Below are positions 1-5,763 of a stretch of 6,804 nt of DNA, piece after piece. This DNA is from Deltaproteobacteria bacterium. GTDB taxonomy: Bacteria > Desulfobacterota > GWC2-55-46 > JAUVFY01. Both the position numbers and the translations under genes were made by a program. Numbering within the stretch: the stretch's first letter is position 1; the number at the start of each line of letters is the position of its first letter. The stretch lies in contig JAUVFY010000066.1 of NCBI GenBank assembly GCA_030594025.1, positions 1 through 6,804 of the forward strand, in the 5' to 3' direction. The notes below the pieces were generated by a model. The model was not told where the DNA came from, did not search any database, and saw only the letters and a list, made by a program, of their open reading frames with translations.

Positions 1-1
1 C

Positions 2-1798
2 ACTCCCGGGCTCAAGAGGGAATTCTACCGCTTCGGTAAAGACCTCGGAAGAGGCAGGAGCGCTGTGGACAGGGCCCTCAGGGCCGCCCTCGGCGCGCAG
101 GAGACTTTCAGCAAGAGACTCCTTCAAAGGGGTAGCGAGGTCCTCGACGGGCTCGGCCCCGACGAGACCGCCCTTGTAATAGTGGGGAGGTCATATAATA
201 CGACCGACGCGGGGATGAACTTAGAGATCCCCCGGAAACTGCGCGACATGAACGTTATCGCCATACCATTTGACATGCTCCCGGTCGAAAATGCCATTGA
301 CGATGAGCTGGCCGCGGAGATGTACTGGAAGAGCGGCCAGAGGATACTCGCAACAGCCAAGCTCGTAAAGGACGACCCGAGGCTCTTTTCCGTATACATA
401 ACCAACTTCGGGTGCGGCCCCGACTCCTATATAACGCATTTTTTCAAGGAGACCTCTTCGGGGAAACCCTTCCTCCAGCTCGAGATAGACGAGCACTCAG
501 CCGATGCAGGGGCCATTACCCGGTGCGAGGCATTCCTGGACAGCCTCCGCAATATTAAGCACAGGAAGGGTGTTGTAAAAAAAGACAAGAGAGCTTCAAC
601 GAGGAAGAAACACCCGAGGAAGATATATATGCCGAACATGAGCGACGGCGCATACGCACTGGCCGCCGCCTTCGAGGCCTGCGGCATAGAGGCCGAGGTT
701 ATGCCCGAGCCCGACACGGAGACCCTGAGGCTCGGACGCGCATATACCTCCGGACGTGAGTGTTACCCGGGGATCCTTACCACAGGGGATATGATAAAGA
801 CGACGAGGAGGCCCGAGTTCGACCCCGATAGGAGCGCCTTCTTTATGCCCTCGGGCAGGGGCCCTTGCAGGTTCGGCCAGTACAACCGTTACCACAGGAT
901 GGTACTCGACGAGGTGGGCCTTCAACAGGTGCCGGTCTATGCCCCCAACCAGGACGGTACGTTCTACAAGGAGCTGGGCATGATGAACGGCAATTTCTCG
1001 AGACTCGGGTGGTGGGGCATAGTAGCCGTTGACCTCCTTGAGAAGATGCTAAGGGAGACCCGGCCCTACGAGAAAGTTCCGGGCGCGACGGAAAAGGTTT
1101 ACTGGGACTGCGTTCACAGGGTCTGTGGTGCCATAAGGGCCAATAGGTTCCCTGCCGAGGAGTTAAAGCACGCAAAGAAGGCCTTCATGAACATACCCGT
1201 ACACGCCCCGGGCACAAAGCCCGTCATAGGTGTGGTGGGCGAGATATACGTAAGGTGCAACCGCTTCAGTAACGAAAACCTCGTGGTTAACCTCGAGGGC
1301 CTCGGGGCCGAGGTGAGGGTCCCGCCCGTGGGCGAATGGATATATTACACCAACTTTTGCTCCAAGCGTAAGAACTGGCAAAGGGGCGATTACGGCGATT
1401 ACTTCCGAACGCTCCTTAAGGACTTCTTCCAGCAGCTCGACGAAAAGAAGATGGAGAACATATTCGACGGCGACTTGAGGGGCGGGCACGAGCCGCGGAC
1501 CACCGATATAATCGACAAGGCGGCACCGTATATCCACCATTCCTTTGAGGGCGAGGCGGTGCTGAGCGTGGGCAAGGTTATAGACTACATTTCAAACGGG
1601 GCTCATGGTATAATAAACGTGATGCCCTTTACGTGCATGCCGGGCACGGTGGTAAACGGCATCTTGAAGAAGGTGCGTGAGGATCATCTGAGCATCCCGT
1701 TCCTTAACATGGTCTACGAGGGCATAGAGGACACGAACGCAAAGACCCGCCTGGAGGCCTTTGTGCACCAGGCAAGGGAATTCATGGAAAGGCAGTAA
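2..1798 (+). CDS. CoA-dehydratase activase-related protein, C-terminal part (5' truncated by window edge)
   Basis: The frame is open from base 2 with no stop before TAA 1796-1798, so the window shows the last 598 residues of a longer protein; the GTG at 65 has no reason to be the start. The sequence resembles the C-terminal half of large (about 1,400-residue) acyl-CoA dehydratase activase proteins, which join ATPase (BcrAD/BadFG) domains to DUF2229 and 2-hydroxyglutaryl-CoA dehydratase D-component-like regions. Visible landmarks, numbered from the first visible residue, are NFGCGPDS (Cys138), a basic linker near 185-207, a dehydratase-like domain with SGRECYPG (Cys254) and GRGPCRFGQY (Cys289), later cysteines near 370, 375, 419 and 453, and PFTCMPG (Cys545) close to the end. 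In the family such cysteines can hold an Fe-S cluster and the ATPase part drives ATP-dependent electron transfer to a dehydratase; that role is inferred here. The ATPase domains, if present, lie upstream. rmuC follows after 10 nt. Confidence 0.85.
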   Translation, partial: TPGLKREFYRFGKDLGRGRSAVDRALRAALGAQETFSKRLLQRGSEVLDGLGPDETALVIVGRSYNTTDAGMNLEIPRKLRDMNVIAIPFDMLPVENAIDDELAAEMYWKSGQRILATAKLVKDDPRLFSVYITNFGCGPDSYITHFFKETSSGKPFLQLEIDEHSADAGAITRCEAFLDSLRNIKHRKGVVKKDKRASTRKKHPRKIYMPNMSDGAYALAAAFEACGIEAEVMPEPDTETLRLGRAYTSGRECYPGILTTGDMIKTTRRPEFDPDRSAFFMPSGRGPCRFGQYNRYHRMVLDEVGLQQVPVYAPNQDGTFYKELGMMNGNFSRLGWWGIVAVDLLEKMLRETRPYEKVPGATEKVYWDCVHRVCGAIRANRFPAEELKHAKKAFMNIPVHAPGTKPVIGVVGEIYVRCNRFSNENLVVNLEGLGAEVRVPPVGEWIYYTNFCSKRKNWQRGDYGDYFRTLLKDFFQQLDEKKMENIFDGDLRGGHEPRTTDIIDKAAPYIHHSFEGEAVLSVGKVIDYISNGAHGIINVMPFTCMPGTVVNGILKKVREDHLSIPFLNMVYEGIEDTNAKTRLEAFVHQAREFMERQ

Positions 1799-1808
1799 CC
1801 GGGGAGTT

Positions 1809-2930
1809 ATGGAGGTATACATAGCGGGCCTTCTGGGGCTGTTGATAGTTGTACTCGCTGTGCTGCTCTGGTTGGCTATAAGGGGTAAAGGACAGGAGCA
1901 GGTCGTCTCACTCTTGCAAAAGGAGAGCGAGTCGTTAAGGCACGAGTTGAACGAAGTCATCACCAACAACATGTCCCTTGTTAACCAGCAGCTCGGCCAG
2001 GTCACCTCGCAGGTCTCCGAACAGCTCACCGCAGTAACCAGCCAGATACAGAACTCCACAGGGCAGATTAACGAACGCATGGACAACGCCGCCAAGGTCG
2101 TGAGCGATGTGACACGGGGCCTCGGGGAGCTCTCGAAGGCGACCGAGCGGGTCTTCGACGTAGGAAAAGACATAGCCGGCCTCCAGGAGATACTGAGGGC
2201 GCCCAAACTGAGGGGAGAGATAGGGGAGTTCTTCCTCGGGGATCTCCTTTCCCAGATACTTCCCACCTCGCACTTTGAACTCCAGTATGCCTTCAGGGAC
2301 GGGACCAAGGTTGACGCCGTGATAAAATTCTCCAACGGCCTGGTGCCGGTGGACTCGAAGTTCCCGCTCGAGAACTTTAAAAAGCTCCTCGAGGGCGTTA
2401 CCGAGGAGGAAAAAAGAGGGGCGAAGAGGAAGTTCGTTAGTGACGTAAAGAAACGCATAGACGAGATAGCTTCAAACTACATAGTCCCGGATGAGGGCAC
2501 ATTCAACTTCGCGCTTATGTACATCCCGGCGGAGAACGTATACTACGAGACGATTATAAAGGACGAGGCCTTCGGCGACGAAAAACAGCTTGCCACCTAC
2601 GCCTTTTCAAAGAGGGTCATACCGGTATCCCCGAACAGCTTCTACGCGTACCTGCAGACGATACTCCTGGGACTCAAGGGGCTCGAGATAAGCCGACAGG
2701 CCAAGGCCATACTGGGCCGCCTCGAGACCCTCAAAAACGACTTCGAGAAGTTCATGGGTGACTTCGAGACAGTGGGCAAGCACATAACGAACACCAAGAA
2801 CAAGTACGACGAGGCGCAGAGGAAGATAGAGAGGTTCACCGGCAAGCTCACGGGCCTCGGCACAGCTGAGGTGAAAGAGCTCGAAGAGCCCGAGCCAGAC
2901 GAGAAGAGCCTCCTGCCGGATGCGAAATGA
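1809..2930 (+). CDS. rmuC: RmuC family DNA recombination protein
   Basis: This 373-residue protein has the RmuC architecture. Residues 3-24 form one hydrophobic membrane anchor, residues about 28-125 are a Gln/Ser-rich predicted coiled coil, and the conserved RmuC domain follows. Motifs seen are KLRGEIGEFFLGDLL (133-147), KVDAVI (Asp169), PVDSKFP (Asp182 and Lys184, the D...DxK pattern of PD-(D/E)XK nuclease folds), MYIPAENVYYE (237-247) and VIPVSPNSFYAYLQT (270-284). The last 20 residues are acidic. In E. coli rmuC limits inversions at short inverted repeats; nuclease activity is predicted from the fold. ATG 1809 is chosen because it gives a short N-terminus directly before the anchor and has GGGGAG at 1801-1806, although that spacing of 2 nt is short. 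A TTG at 1761 in the same frame would overlap the upstream gene by 38 nt and add a polar extension. asd starts 32 nt downstream. Confidence 0.95.
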   Translation: MEVYIAGLLGLLIVVLAVLLWLAIRGKGQEQVVSLLQKESESLRHELNEVITNNMSLVNQQLGQVTSQVSEQLTAVTSQIQNSTGQINERMDNAAKVVSDVTRGLGELSKATERVFDVGKDIAGLQEILRAPKLRGEIGEFFLGDLLSQILPTSHFELQYAFRDGTKVDAVIKFSNGLVPVDSKFPLENFKKLLEGVTEEEKRGAKRKFVSDVKKRIDEIASNYIVPDEGTFNFALMYIPAENVYYETIIKDEAFGDEKQLATYAFSKRVIPVSPNSFYAYLQTILLGLKGLEISRQAKAILGRLETLKNDFEKFMGDFETVGKHITNTKNKYDEAQRKIERFTGKLTGLGTAEVKELEEPEPDEKSLLPDAK

Positions 2931-2948
2931 CATACGTGAAGATTTTAT

Positions 2949-2955
2949 AAAGGAG
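2949..2955 (+). promoter_or_regulatory. Shine-Dalgarno for asd (TTG start)
   Basis: AAAGGAG lies 7 nt before TTG 2963. It decides the start of asd: no ATG or GTG in a suitable position encodes the complete NAD(P)-binding N-terminus, and the strong site explains use of the rare TTG codon. Confidence 0.8.
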
Positions 2956-2962
2956 AACCACG

Positions 2963-3985
2963 TTGAAGAAGAAATCATACAACGTCGCCGTTGCCGGGGC
3001 AACGGGCGTTGTTGGAAAAGAAATGCTCAGGGTGCTCGATGAGAGAAAGTTCCCGGTAGGCGAGATAAGGCTCCTCGCCTCGGAAAGGAGCGCCGGGGAA
3101 AGGCTCGCCTTCAGGGGCAAGGAAGAAGTGGTCCGGCTCCTTGAAAAGGAGACCTTCGAGGGGATGGACATAGGCCTCTTCTCGCCCGGCGGGAAAGTCT
3201 CTGCAAAGTACGCCCCGGTGGCCGCAAAGGCCGGGTGCGTTGTGGTGGATAACACGAGCCACTTCAGGATGGACCCCGACGTGCCCCTCGTGGTCCCCGA
3301 GGTCAACGCCGGGGCAATCGCCGGATACAAAAAAAAGAACATCATATCAAACCCCAACTGCTCGACCATACAGATGGTCGTTGCGCTGAAGCCCCTACAC
3401 GATAACTTCAAAATCAAGAGGGTGGTCGTATCCACCTACCAGTCCGTCTCCGGGGCCGGAAGGGAGGCCATGGACGAGCTCTCCGAGCAGGTCCGCAACA
3501 TATTCAACATGAAGGACCCCCCGGTCGAGGTGTTACCCCACCAGATAGCTTTCAACTGCCTGCCCCAGGTGGACTCTTTCCTCGAAGACGGCTACACCAG
3601 GGAAGAAGCGAAGATGGCCAACGAGACCAAAAAGATATTCAACGACGACTCGATAAAGGTCACTGCAACGACCGTCAGGGTCCCGGTCTTCGTGGGCCAC
3701 TCCGAGTCCATAAACGTTGAGACCGAAAAGGGTTTTAATTTAGACGAGGTGAGGGAAGTGCTTAAGAACGCCCCGGGCATCGAGGTCGTCGATAACCCCG
3801 GGGACAAAAGCTACCCCACGGCCCTCGACTGCGCCGAAAGGGACGAGGTATTCGTGGGCAGGATACGCAGGGACGATACCGTGGAAAACGGACTCAACCT
3901 CTGGGTGGTATCCGATAACCTTAGAAAGGGCGCGGCCCTCAACGCCGTCCAGATAGCCGAGATACTTATAAAGGAGTATTTGTAA
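2963..3985 (+). CDS. asd: aspartate-semialdehyde dehydrogenase
   Basis: The product is 340 residues, the normal length for the family. It reduces L-aspartyl-4-phosphate to L-aspartate-4-semialdehyde with NADPH in the cytoplasm, the branch step to lysine and diaminopimelate, threonine, methionine and isoleucine. The N-terminal Rossmann motif GATGVVGKEM spans 12-21. The catalytic cysteine is Cys133 in SNPNCSTIQ. TYQSVSGAG spans 158-166, and RVPVFVGHSE (239-248) holds the substrate-binding Arg239 and the acid/base His246. The C-terminal dimerisation region ends with NLWVVSDNLRKGAALNAVQIAE, all typical of the shorter bacterial Asd type. It starts with TTG behind a good ribosome binding site. It is probably co-transcribed with rmuC. 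The stop is followed 9 nt later by the palindromic element, which may end or stabilise the transcript. Confidence 0.97.
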   Translation: MKKKSYNVAVAGATGVVGKEMLRVLDERKFPVGEIRLLASERSAGERLAFRGKEEVVRLLEKETFEGMDIGLFSPGGKVSAKYAPVAAKAGCVVVDNTSHFRMDPDVPLVVPEVNAGAIAGYKKKNIISNPNCSTIQMVVALKPLHDNFKIKRVVVSTYQSVSGAGREAMDELSEQVRNIFNMKDPPVEVLPHQIAFNCLPQVDSFLEDGYTREEAKMANETKKIFNDDSIKVTATTVRVPVFVGHSESINVETEKGFNLDEVREVLKNAPGIEVVDNPGDKSYPTALDCAERDEVFVGRIRRDDTVENGLNLWVVSDNLRKGAALNAVQIAEILIKEYL

Positions 3986-3994
3986 CGAACGGGT

Positions 3995-4042
3995 GGGTTT
4001 CTTGGGGGGAACCCTTCTGTAGAAGGGCTTCCCCCCAAACCC
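3995..4042 (+). repeat. hairpin 1 (left outer stem-loop)
   Basis: The stem pairs GGGTTT 3995-4000 with AAACCC 4037-4042, GGGGGGAA 4004-4011 with TTCCCCCC 4029-4036, and CCCTTC 4012-4017 with GAAGGG 4022-4027, around a TGTA tip. There is a 3-nt bulge (CTT 4001-4003) on the left and one unpaired C (4028) on the right. No T-run follows (the next bases are CCCTCCTAAG), so it is not a canonical intrinsic terminator, but it begins only 9 nt after the asd stop and could protect the mRNA 3' end. Confidence 0.8.
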
Positions 4043-4062
4043 CCCTCCTAAGACTTTTAGTT

Positions 4063-4102
4063 ACTGTGGCCGCGCCCCGTTTCAACGGGGCGCGGCCACA
4101 GT
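4063..4102. repeat. central perfect GC-rich palindrome
   Basis: Arms 4063-4081 and 4084-4102 are 19 nt each and exactly complementary, separated only by TC. The inner part is almost all G and C (GGCCGCGCCCCG and its complement). On RNA the innermost pairs would open to a TTTCAA-type loop. The + strand continues AGTTAATTAAAAGTTTTT, A/T-rich but with the T-run 13 nt late, so terminator activity is uncertain. The lack of mismatches contrasts with the diverged outer hairpins. Confidence 0.9.
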
Positions 4103-4128
4103 AGTTAATTAAAAGTTTTTGAAGGAAG

Positions 4129-4164
4129 CTTGAGGGAAACTTTTTACAAAAAGTTTCCCTCAAG
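4129..4164. repeat. hairpin 3 (right outer stem-loop), next to truA start
   Basis: Arms 4129-4145 and 4148-4164 are 17 nt, exactly complementary, and separated by AC. It is an inverted, diverged copy of hairpin 1. The right arm ends 10 nt before the truA ATG, so in mRNA the stem stacks against the initiation region. Because the arms are perfect, both strands can encode the same short peptide (MRETF then KKFPS) when read from a TTG in the element. Confidence 0.9.
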
Positions 4165-4174
4165 AAGTAACCCC

Positions 4175-4909
4175 ATGCGCAACATAAGGCTCCTTATAGA
4201 GTATGACGGTACCGGGTATGCGGGGTGGCAGGTCCAGGACGGGGAGCCTACGGTACAGGGGGCGGTCGTCGGGGGGATAAAGAAGTTTACGGGTGAAGAG
4301 GCAGCCCTTGTAGGCGCATCACGCACTGACGCCGGGGTTCACGCCCTGGGGCAGGTTGCGAACTTCAAGACCTCTTCGGCCATACCTCTTAGTGGGATGA
4401 TTTTAGGGCTCAACTCAATCCTGCCCGAAGATATCGTTATAAAAGACGCCCGGGAGGTCCCACTGGATTTCGACTCCCGGAGGGATGCGAAGTCTAAGAC
4501 CTATGTCTATCGGGTGCTTAACCGTACGGTAATGTCCCGGCTTGCAAGGCAGAGCTCCTGGTTTGTAAAGGATACGCTTGATATGGAGCTTATGAACAAG
4601 GGTGCCGAGCTTTTAGTGGGCAGGAAGGATTTTACCTCTTTCAGGGCCGCGGGCTCGGGCGCCCCGCATTCGGTGAGGGAGGTAACCTCTTTTACGGTTG
4701 AAAGGCGGGGCGAGTTCATAGAGTTCGAGGTCAGGGGCACAGCTTTTTTAAGGCACATGGTGAGGATAATGGTTGGCACCCTTGTAACCCTGGGCATGGG
4801 CAAGCTCGCACTCGATGATATCATTGATATTATAGACGCAAAGGACAGGCGAAAGGTCCCGGTAACGGCCCCTCCCGGGGGACTTTTCCTGAAGGAGGTT
4901 CAATACTGA
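4175..4909 (+). CDS. truA: tRNA pseudouridine(38-40) synthase TruA
   Basis: This 244-residue protein matches the TruA family over its whole length. TruA isomerises uridines at positions 38, 39 and 40 in the anticodon arm of many tRNAs. The first strand RLLIEYDGTGYAGWQ spans 5-19. GASRTDAGVHALGQ (47-60) carries the catalytic Asp52. KSKTYVYRV (107-114) holds the conserved active-site Tyr110. KDFTSFRAAGS spans 151-161, FLRHMVRIMVGTLVTLG 191-207, and the C-terminal APPGGLFLKEV 232-242. ATG 4175 is chosen because it begins just before the family's first strand; an in-frame TTG at 4130 lies inside the palindromic arm and adds 15 residues foreign to the family. The Shine-Dalgarno is weak (AAGAAG 4162-4167), so initiation may depend on the nearby hairpin. 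The next gene follows after 25 nt and is probably in the same transcript. Confidence 0.96.
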   Translation: MRNIRLLIEYDGTGYAGWQVQDGEPTVQGAVVGGIKKFTGEEAALVGASRTDAGVHALGQVANFKTSSAIPLSGMILGLNSILPEDIVIKDAREVPLDFDSRRDAKSKTYVYRVLNRTVMSRLARQSSWFVKDTLDMELMNKGAELLVGRKDFTSFRAAGSGAPHSVREVTSFTVERRGEFIEFEVRGTAFLRHMVRIMVGTLVTLGMGKLALDDIIDIIDAKDRRKVPVTAPPGGLFLKEVQY

Positions 4910-4922
4910 GGGGTGTATTGAA
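4899..4922 (+). promoter_or_regulatory. hairpin spanning the truA stop codon, possible translational coupling
   Basis: TTCAATAC 4899-4906 is exactly complementary to GTATTGAA 4915-4922. The 8-nt loop begins with the truA stop TGA (4907-4909). The right arm overlaps the first bases of the Shine-Dalgarno of the next gene (4921-4929). A ribosome finishing truA would open the stem. The pairing is seen; the coupling role is inferred. Confidence 0.4.
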
Positions 4923-4929
4923 AAGGAGG
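4921..4929 (+). promoter_or_regulatory. strong Shine-Dalgarno of the secreted-protein gene
   Basis: AAAAGGAGG lies 5 nt before ATG 4935 and is the best ribosome binding site in the window. It fixes the start directly before a signal peptide. Confidence 0.85.
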
Positions 4930-4934
4930 ATACC

Positions 4935-5606
4935 ATGGCAAGGTTCTCGATTCCCCTTTTTTTGACGGTTTTAATGGCTTTAAGCCAGGCGCACCAGGCA
5001 CGAGCGGGGTTTGAAGCGGGTGTGTCCATAGGCGAGGAGGGTATAGAGAGCTTTTACCTCTCTGTGGGAGAGTACTACAGGGTCCCGCATAGAGAGGTAA
5101 TCATCATAAGGGAGCGGCACCGCATCCCGCACGATGAGATACCCGTGGTCTTTTTCCTCGCCCACAGGGCGCGCGTAAGCACTGGAGCGATAATTGACTT
5201 AAGGCTCGGCGGCCTTTCGTGGCTCGATATAACGTTCCATTACGGGCTGACCCCTGAGATATACTACTTGCCCGTCAAGGCCGGCCCTCCCTACGGAAAG
5301 GCTTACGGCTATTATATGAACAAACCGAGAAAGGCGTGGAAAAAGATAGTTCTCGCCGATGTGGAGGTGGTGGACCTTGTCAATTTAAGATTCATCTCCG
5401 AACATTGGGGCTATCCCGCGGGAGAGGTTATTAGACTCAGGCGCGAGGGTAAGGGGTTTATCAACATAAACTTCGAGGCCAAGAAGGCAAAGAAGGGAAA
5501 GAAGGCCCAGGGTAAGAACAAGGGTAAAGGTAAAGTTAGGTCGCTGGCCACTGGGGGTGTTTACTGGTACGAACATAGGCCATGGCACGGTGAAAAGCAG
5601 AGGTAA
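4935..5606 (+). CDS. secreted repeat-containing protein of unknown function with Lys/Gly-rich tail
   Basis: I recall similar unnamed proteins in deltaproteobacteria but know no function. The 223-residue product begins with a signal peptide: Arg3, hydrophobic core 5-16, and a likely cleavage site after ARA (22-24), so it is probably exported. The mature part contains a recurring 10-residue helix-like motif, [VIY]-[PS]-x-x-[EA]-[VI]-x-x-x-[RF]: VPHREVIIIR (50-59), IPHDEIPVVF (64-73), VSTGAIIDLR (81-90) and YPAGEVIRLR (160-169). The last two sit in larger units, 74-99 and 153-178, related at a constant offset of 79 residues and sharing Phe, Gly, Ile, LRxxG, Trp/Phe and Ile. Between them is a Gly/Tyr/Pro patch (PPYGKAYGYY, 118-127). 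Residues about 183-202 are almost only Lys and Gly, followed by an aromatic end (YWYEHRPWHG). It has no cysteine in the mature part. The tail suggests binding to polyanions such as nucleic acid or envelope polysaccharide; this is speculation. It probably shares a transcript with truA. Confidence 0.85.
   Translation: MARFSIPLFLTVLMALSQAHQARAGFEAGVSIGEEGIESFYLSVGEYYRVPHREVIIIRERHRIPHDEIPVVFFLAHRARVSTGAIIDLRLGGLSWLDITFHYGLTPEIYYLPVKAGPPYGKAYGYYMNKPRKAWKKIVLADVEVVDLVNLRFISEHWGYPAGEVIRLRREGKGFININFEAKKAKKGKKAQGKNKGKGKVRSLATGGVYWYEHRPWHGEKQR
5523..5551 (+). repeat. direct repeat, copy 1 (inside the secreted-protein gene)
   Basis: This 29-nt stretch, coding for the end of the Lys/Gly tail, matches 5602-5631 with two substitutions and one 1-nt gap. 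The core AAAGTTAGGTCGCTGGCCAC at 5532-5551 has one mismatch to copy 2, exactly 80 nt downstream. Confidence 0.8.
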
Positions 5607-5631
5607 AGTTAAAAGTTAGGTAGCTGGCCAC
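5602..5631 (+). repeat. direct repeat, copy 2 (overlaps the stop codon)
   Basis: This is the second copy of the 5523-5551 stretch. It starts 2 nt before the TAA (5604-5606) of the secreted-protein gene and supplies that stop codon. Here GGTAAA is read in another frame than in copy 1 (agg-taa rather than ggt-aaa), so the gene's present end may have been made by the duplication. Confidence 0.75.
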
Positions 5632-5638
5632 GGGCCGG

Positions 5639-5657
5639 CCGGTCATGGACCGGTTTT
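5639..5657 (+). terminator. possible weak intrinsic terminator after the secreted-protein gene
   Basis: CCGGTC 5639-5644 pairs with GACCGG 5648-5653 around a 3-nt loop, followed at once by TTTT 5654-5657 and then A. The stem is GC-rich but short and the T-run is only four, so efficiency is doubtful. A competing hairpin uses the same CCGG (5650-5653) with 5674-5677. The location between a stop codon and a strong promoter suits a terminator. Confidence 0.4.
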
Positions 5658-5701
5658 ACGGTAAGAACGTAAGCCGGGGGGATTTGGGCGCAGGTTAAAT
5701 A

Positions 5702-5730
5702 TTGACAAAAGGCCCCTTAAACCCTATATT
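5702..5730 (+). promoter_or_regulatory. sigma70-type promoter of the FmdB-like gene
   Basis: TTGACA 5702-5707 is a perfect -35 box and TATATT 5725-5730 a good -10 box, with the ideal 17-nt spacer. Transcription would start near 5737, giving a leader of about 27 nt. CCTTA 5715-5719 and TAAGG 5734-5738 form a short dyad around the -10 box that might be an operator, but five base pairs are weak support. Confidence 0.8.
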
Positions 5731-5751
5731 ATATAAGGTCAAGTTTTTTCT

Positions 5752-5759
5752 GGGGGTGA
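5752..5759 (+). promoter_or_regulatory. Shine-Dalgarno of the FmdB-like gene
   Basis: GGGGGTGA differs by one base from the extended consensus GGAGGTGA and lies 4 nt before ATG 5764. It supports that start, as does the MPIYEYRC N-terminus typical of the family. Confidence 0.7.
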
Positions 5760-5763
5760 AAGC

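Larger units (their letters stand above)
3995..4164. repeat. composite palindromic intergenic element: three hairpins forming one large dyad
   Basis: Nearly the whole asd-truA gap is inverted-repeat DNA. Hairpin 1 is centred at about 4019.5, the central hairpin at 4082.5 and hairpin 3 at 4146.5, so the outer two sit 63 and 64 nt from the centre. The reverse complement of 4103-4164 aligns with 4001-4062: both begin CTTG, continue GRGGGRAAC and end near ACTTTTA, with roughly two thirds of the positions agreeing by eye after small gaps. The outer hairpins are thus diverged copies of one unit in opposite orientation around a GC-rich core. This resembles REP/BIME or MITE-like elements. No transposase or clear target duplication is present. 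I have a general impression of similar G-rich hairpins with AAGTTTTT tails in deltaproteobacterial intergenic regions, but cannot check it here. Confidence 0.85.

Noticed and set aside
65..67. GTG as start of the first gene
   Set aside because: The frame is open from base 2 with plausible protein sequence (FYRFGKDLGRGRSA) before it and there is no Shine-Dalgarno, so the gene continues from outside the window.
1761..1808. Longer RmuC from TTG 1761
   Set aside because: It overlaps the upstream gene by 38 nt and puts 16 polar residues before the membrane anchor; ATG 1809 fits the family better.
1592..2458. Long antisense open frame of 288 codons opposite the activase end and rmuC
   Set aside because: It lies opposite two well-supported genes, has no recognisable motif, is low-complexity (Ser/Leu/Thr-rich) and is what GC-rich codon use gives on the other strand.
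2945..3976. Identical TTATAAAGGAG before asd and inside its 3' end (3966-3976)
   Set aside because: The second copy is explained by Ile-Lys-Glu codons at the end of Asd and no gene starts after it, so it is most likely coincidence.
3995..4120. Hairpin 1 or the central palindrome as a canonical rho-independent terminator of asd
   Set aside because: Neither stem is followed directly by a T-run; the only Ts (4116-4120) come 13 nt after the central stem. A transcript-end role stays possible but is not shown.
4119..4147. Possible truA promoter inside the element (TTGAAG, 17 nt, TTTTAC)
   Set aside because: The -10 match is only three of six and both boxes lie in inverted-repeat sequence; too weak to call.
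3966..4163. Small antisense open frame across the palindromic element
   Set aside because: Its N-terminal peptide is the same as the one encoded on the + strand from TTG 4130, a direct result of the perfect inverted repeat; it has no ribosome binding site and no family resemblance.
4130..4174. 15-residue N-terminal extension of TruA from TTG 4130
   Set aside because: The extension is encoded by the hairpin arm and lies before the family's normal first strand; ATG 4175 gives the usual length.
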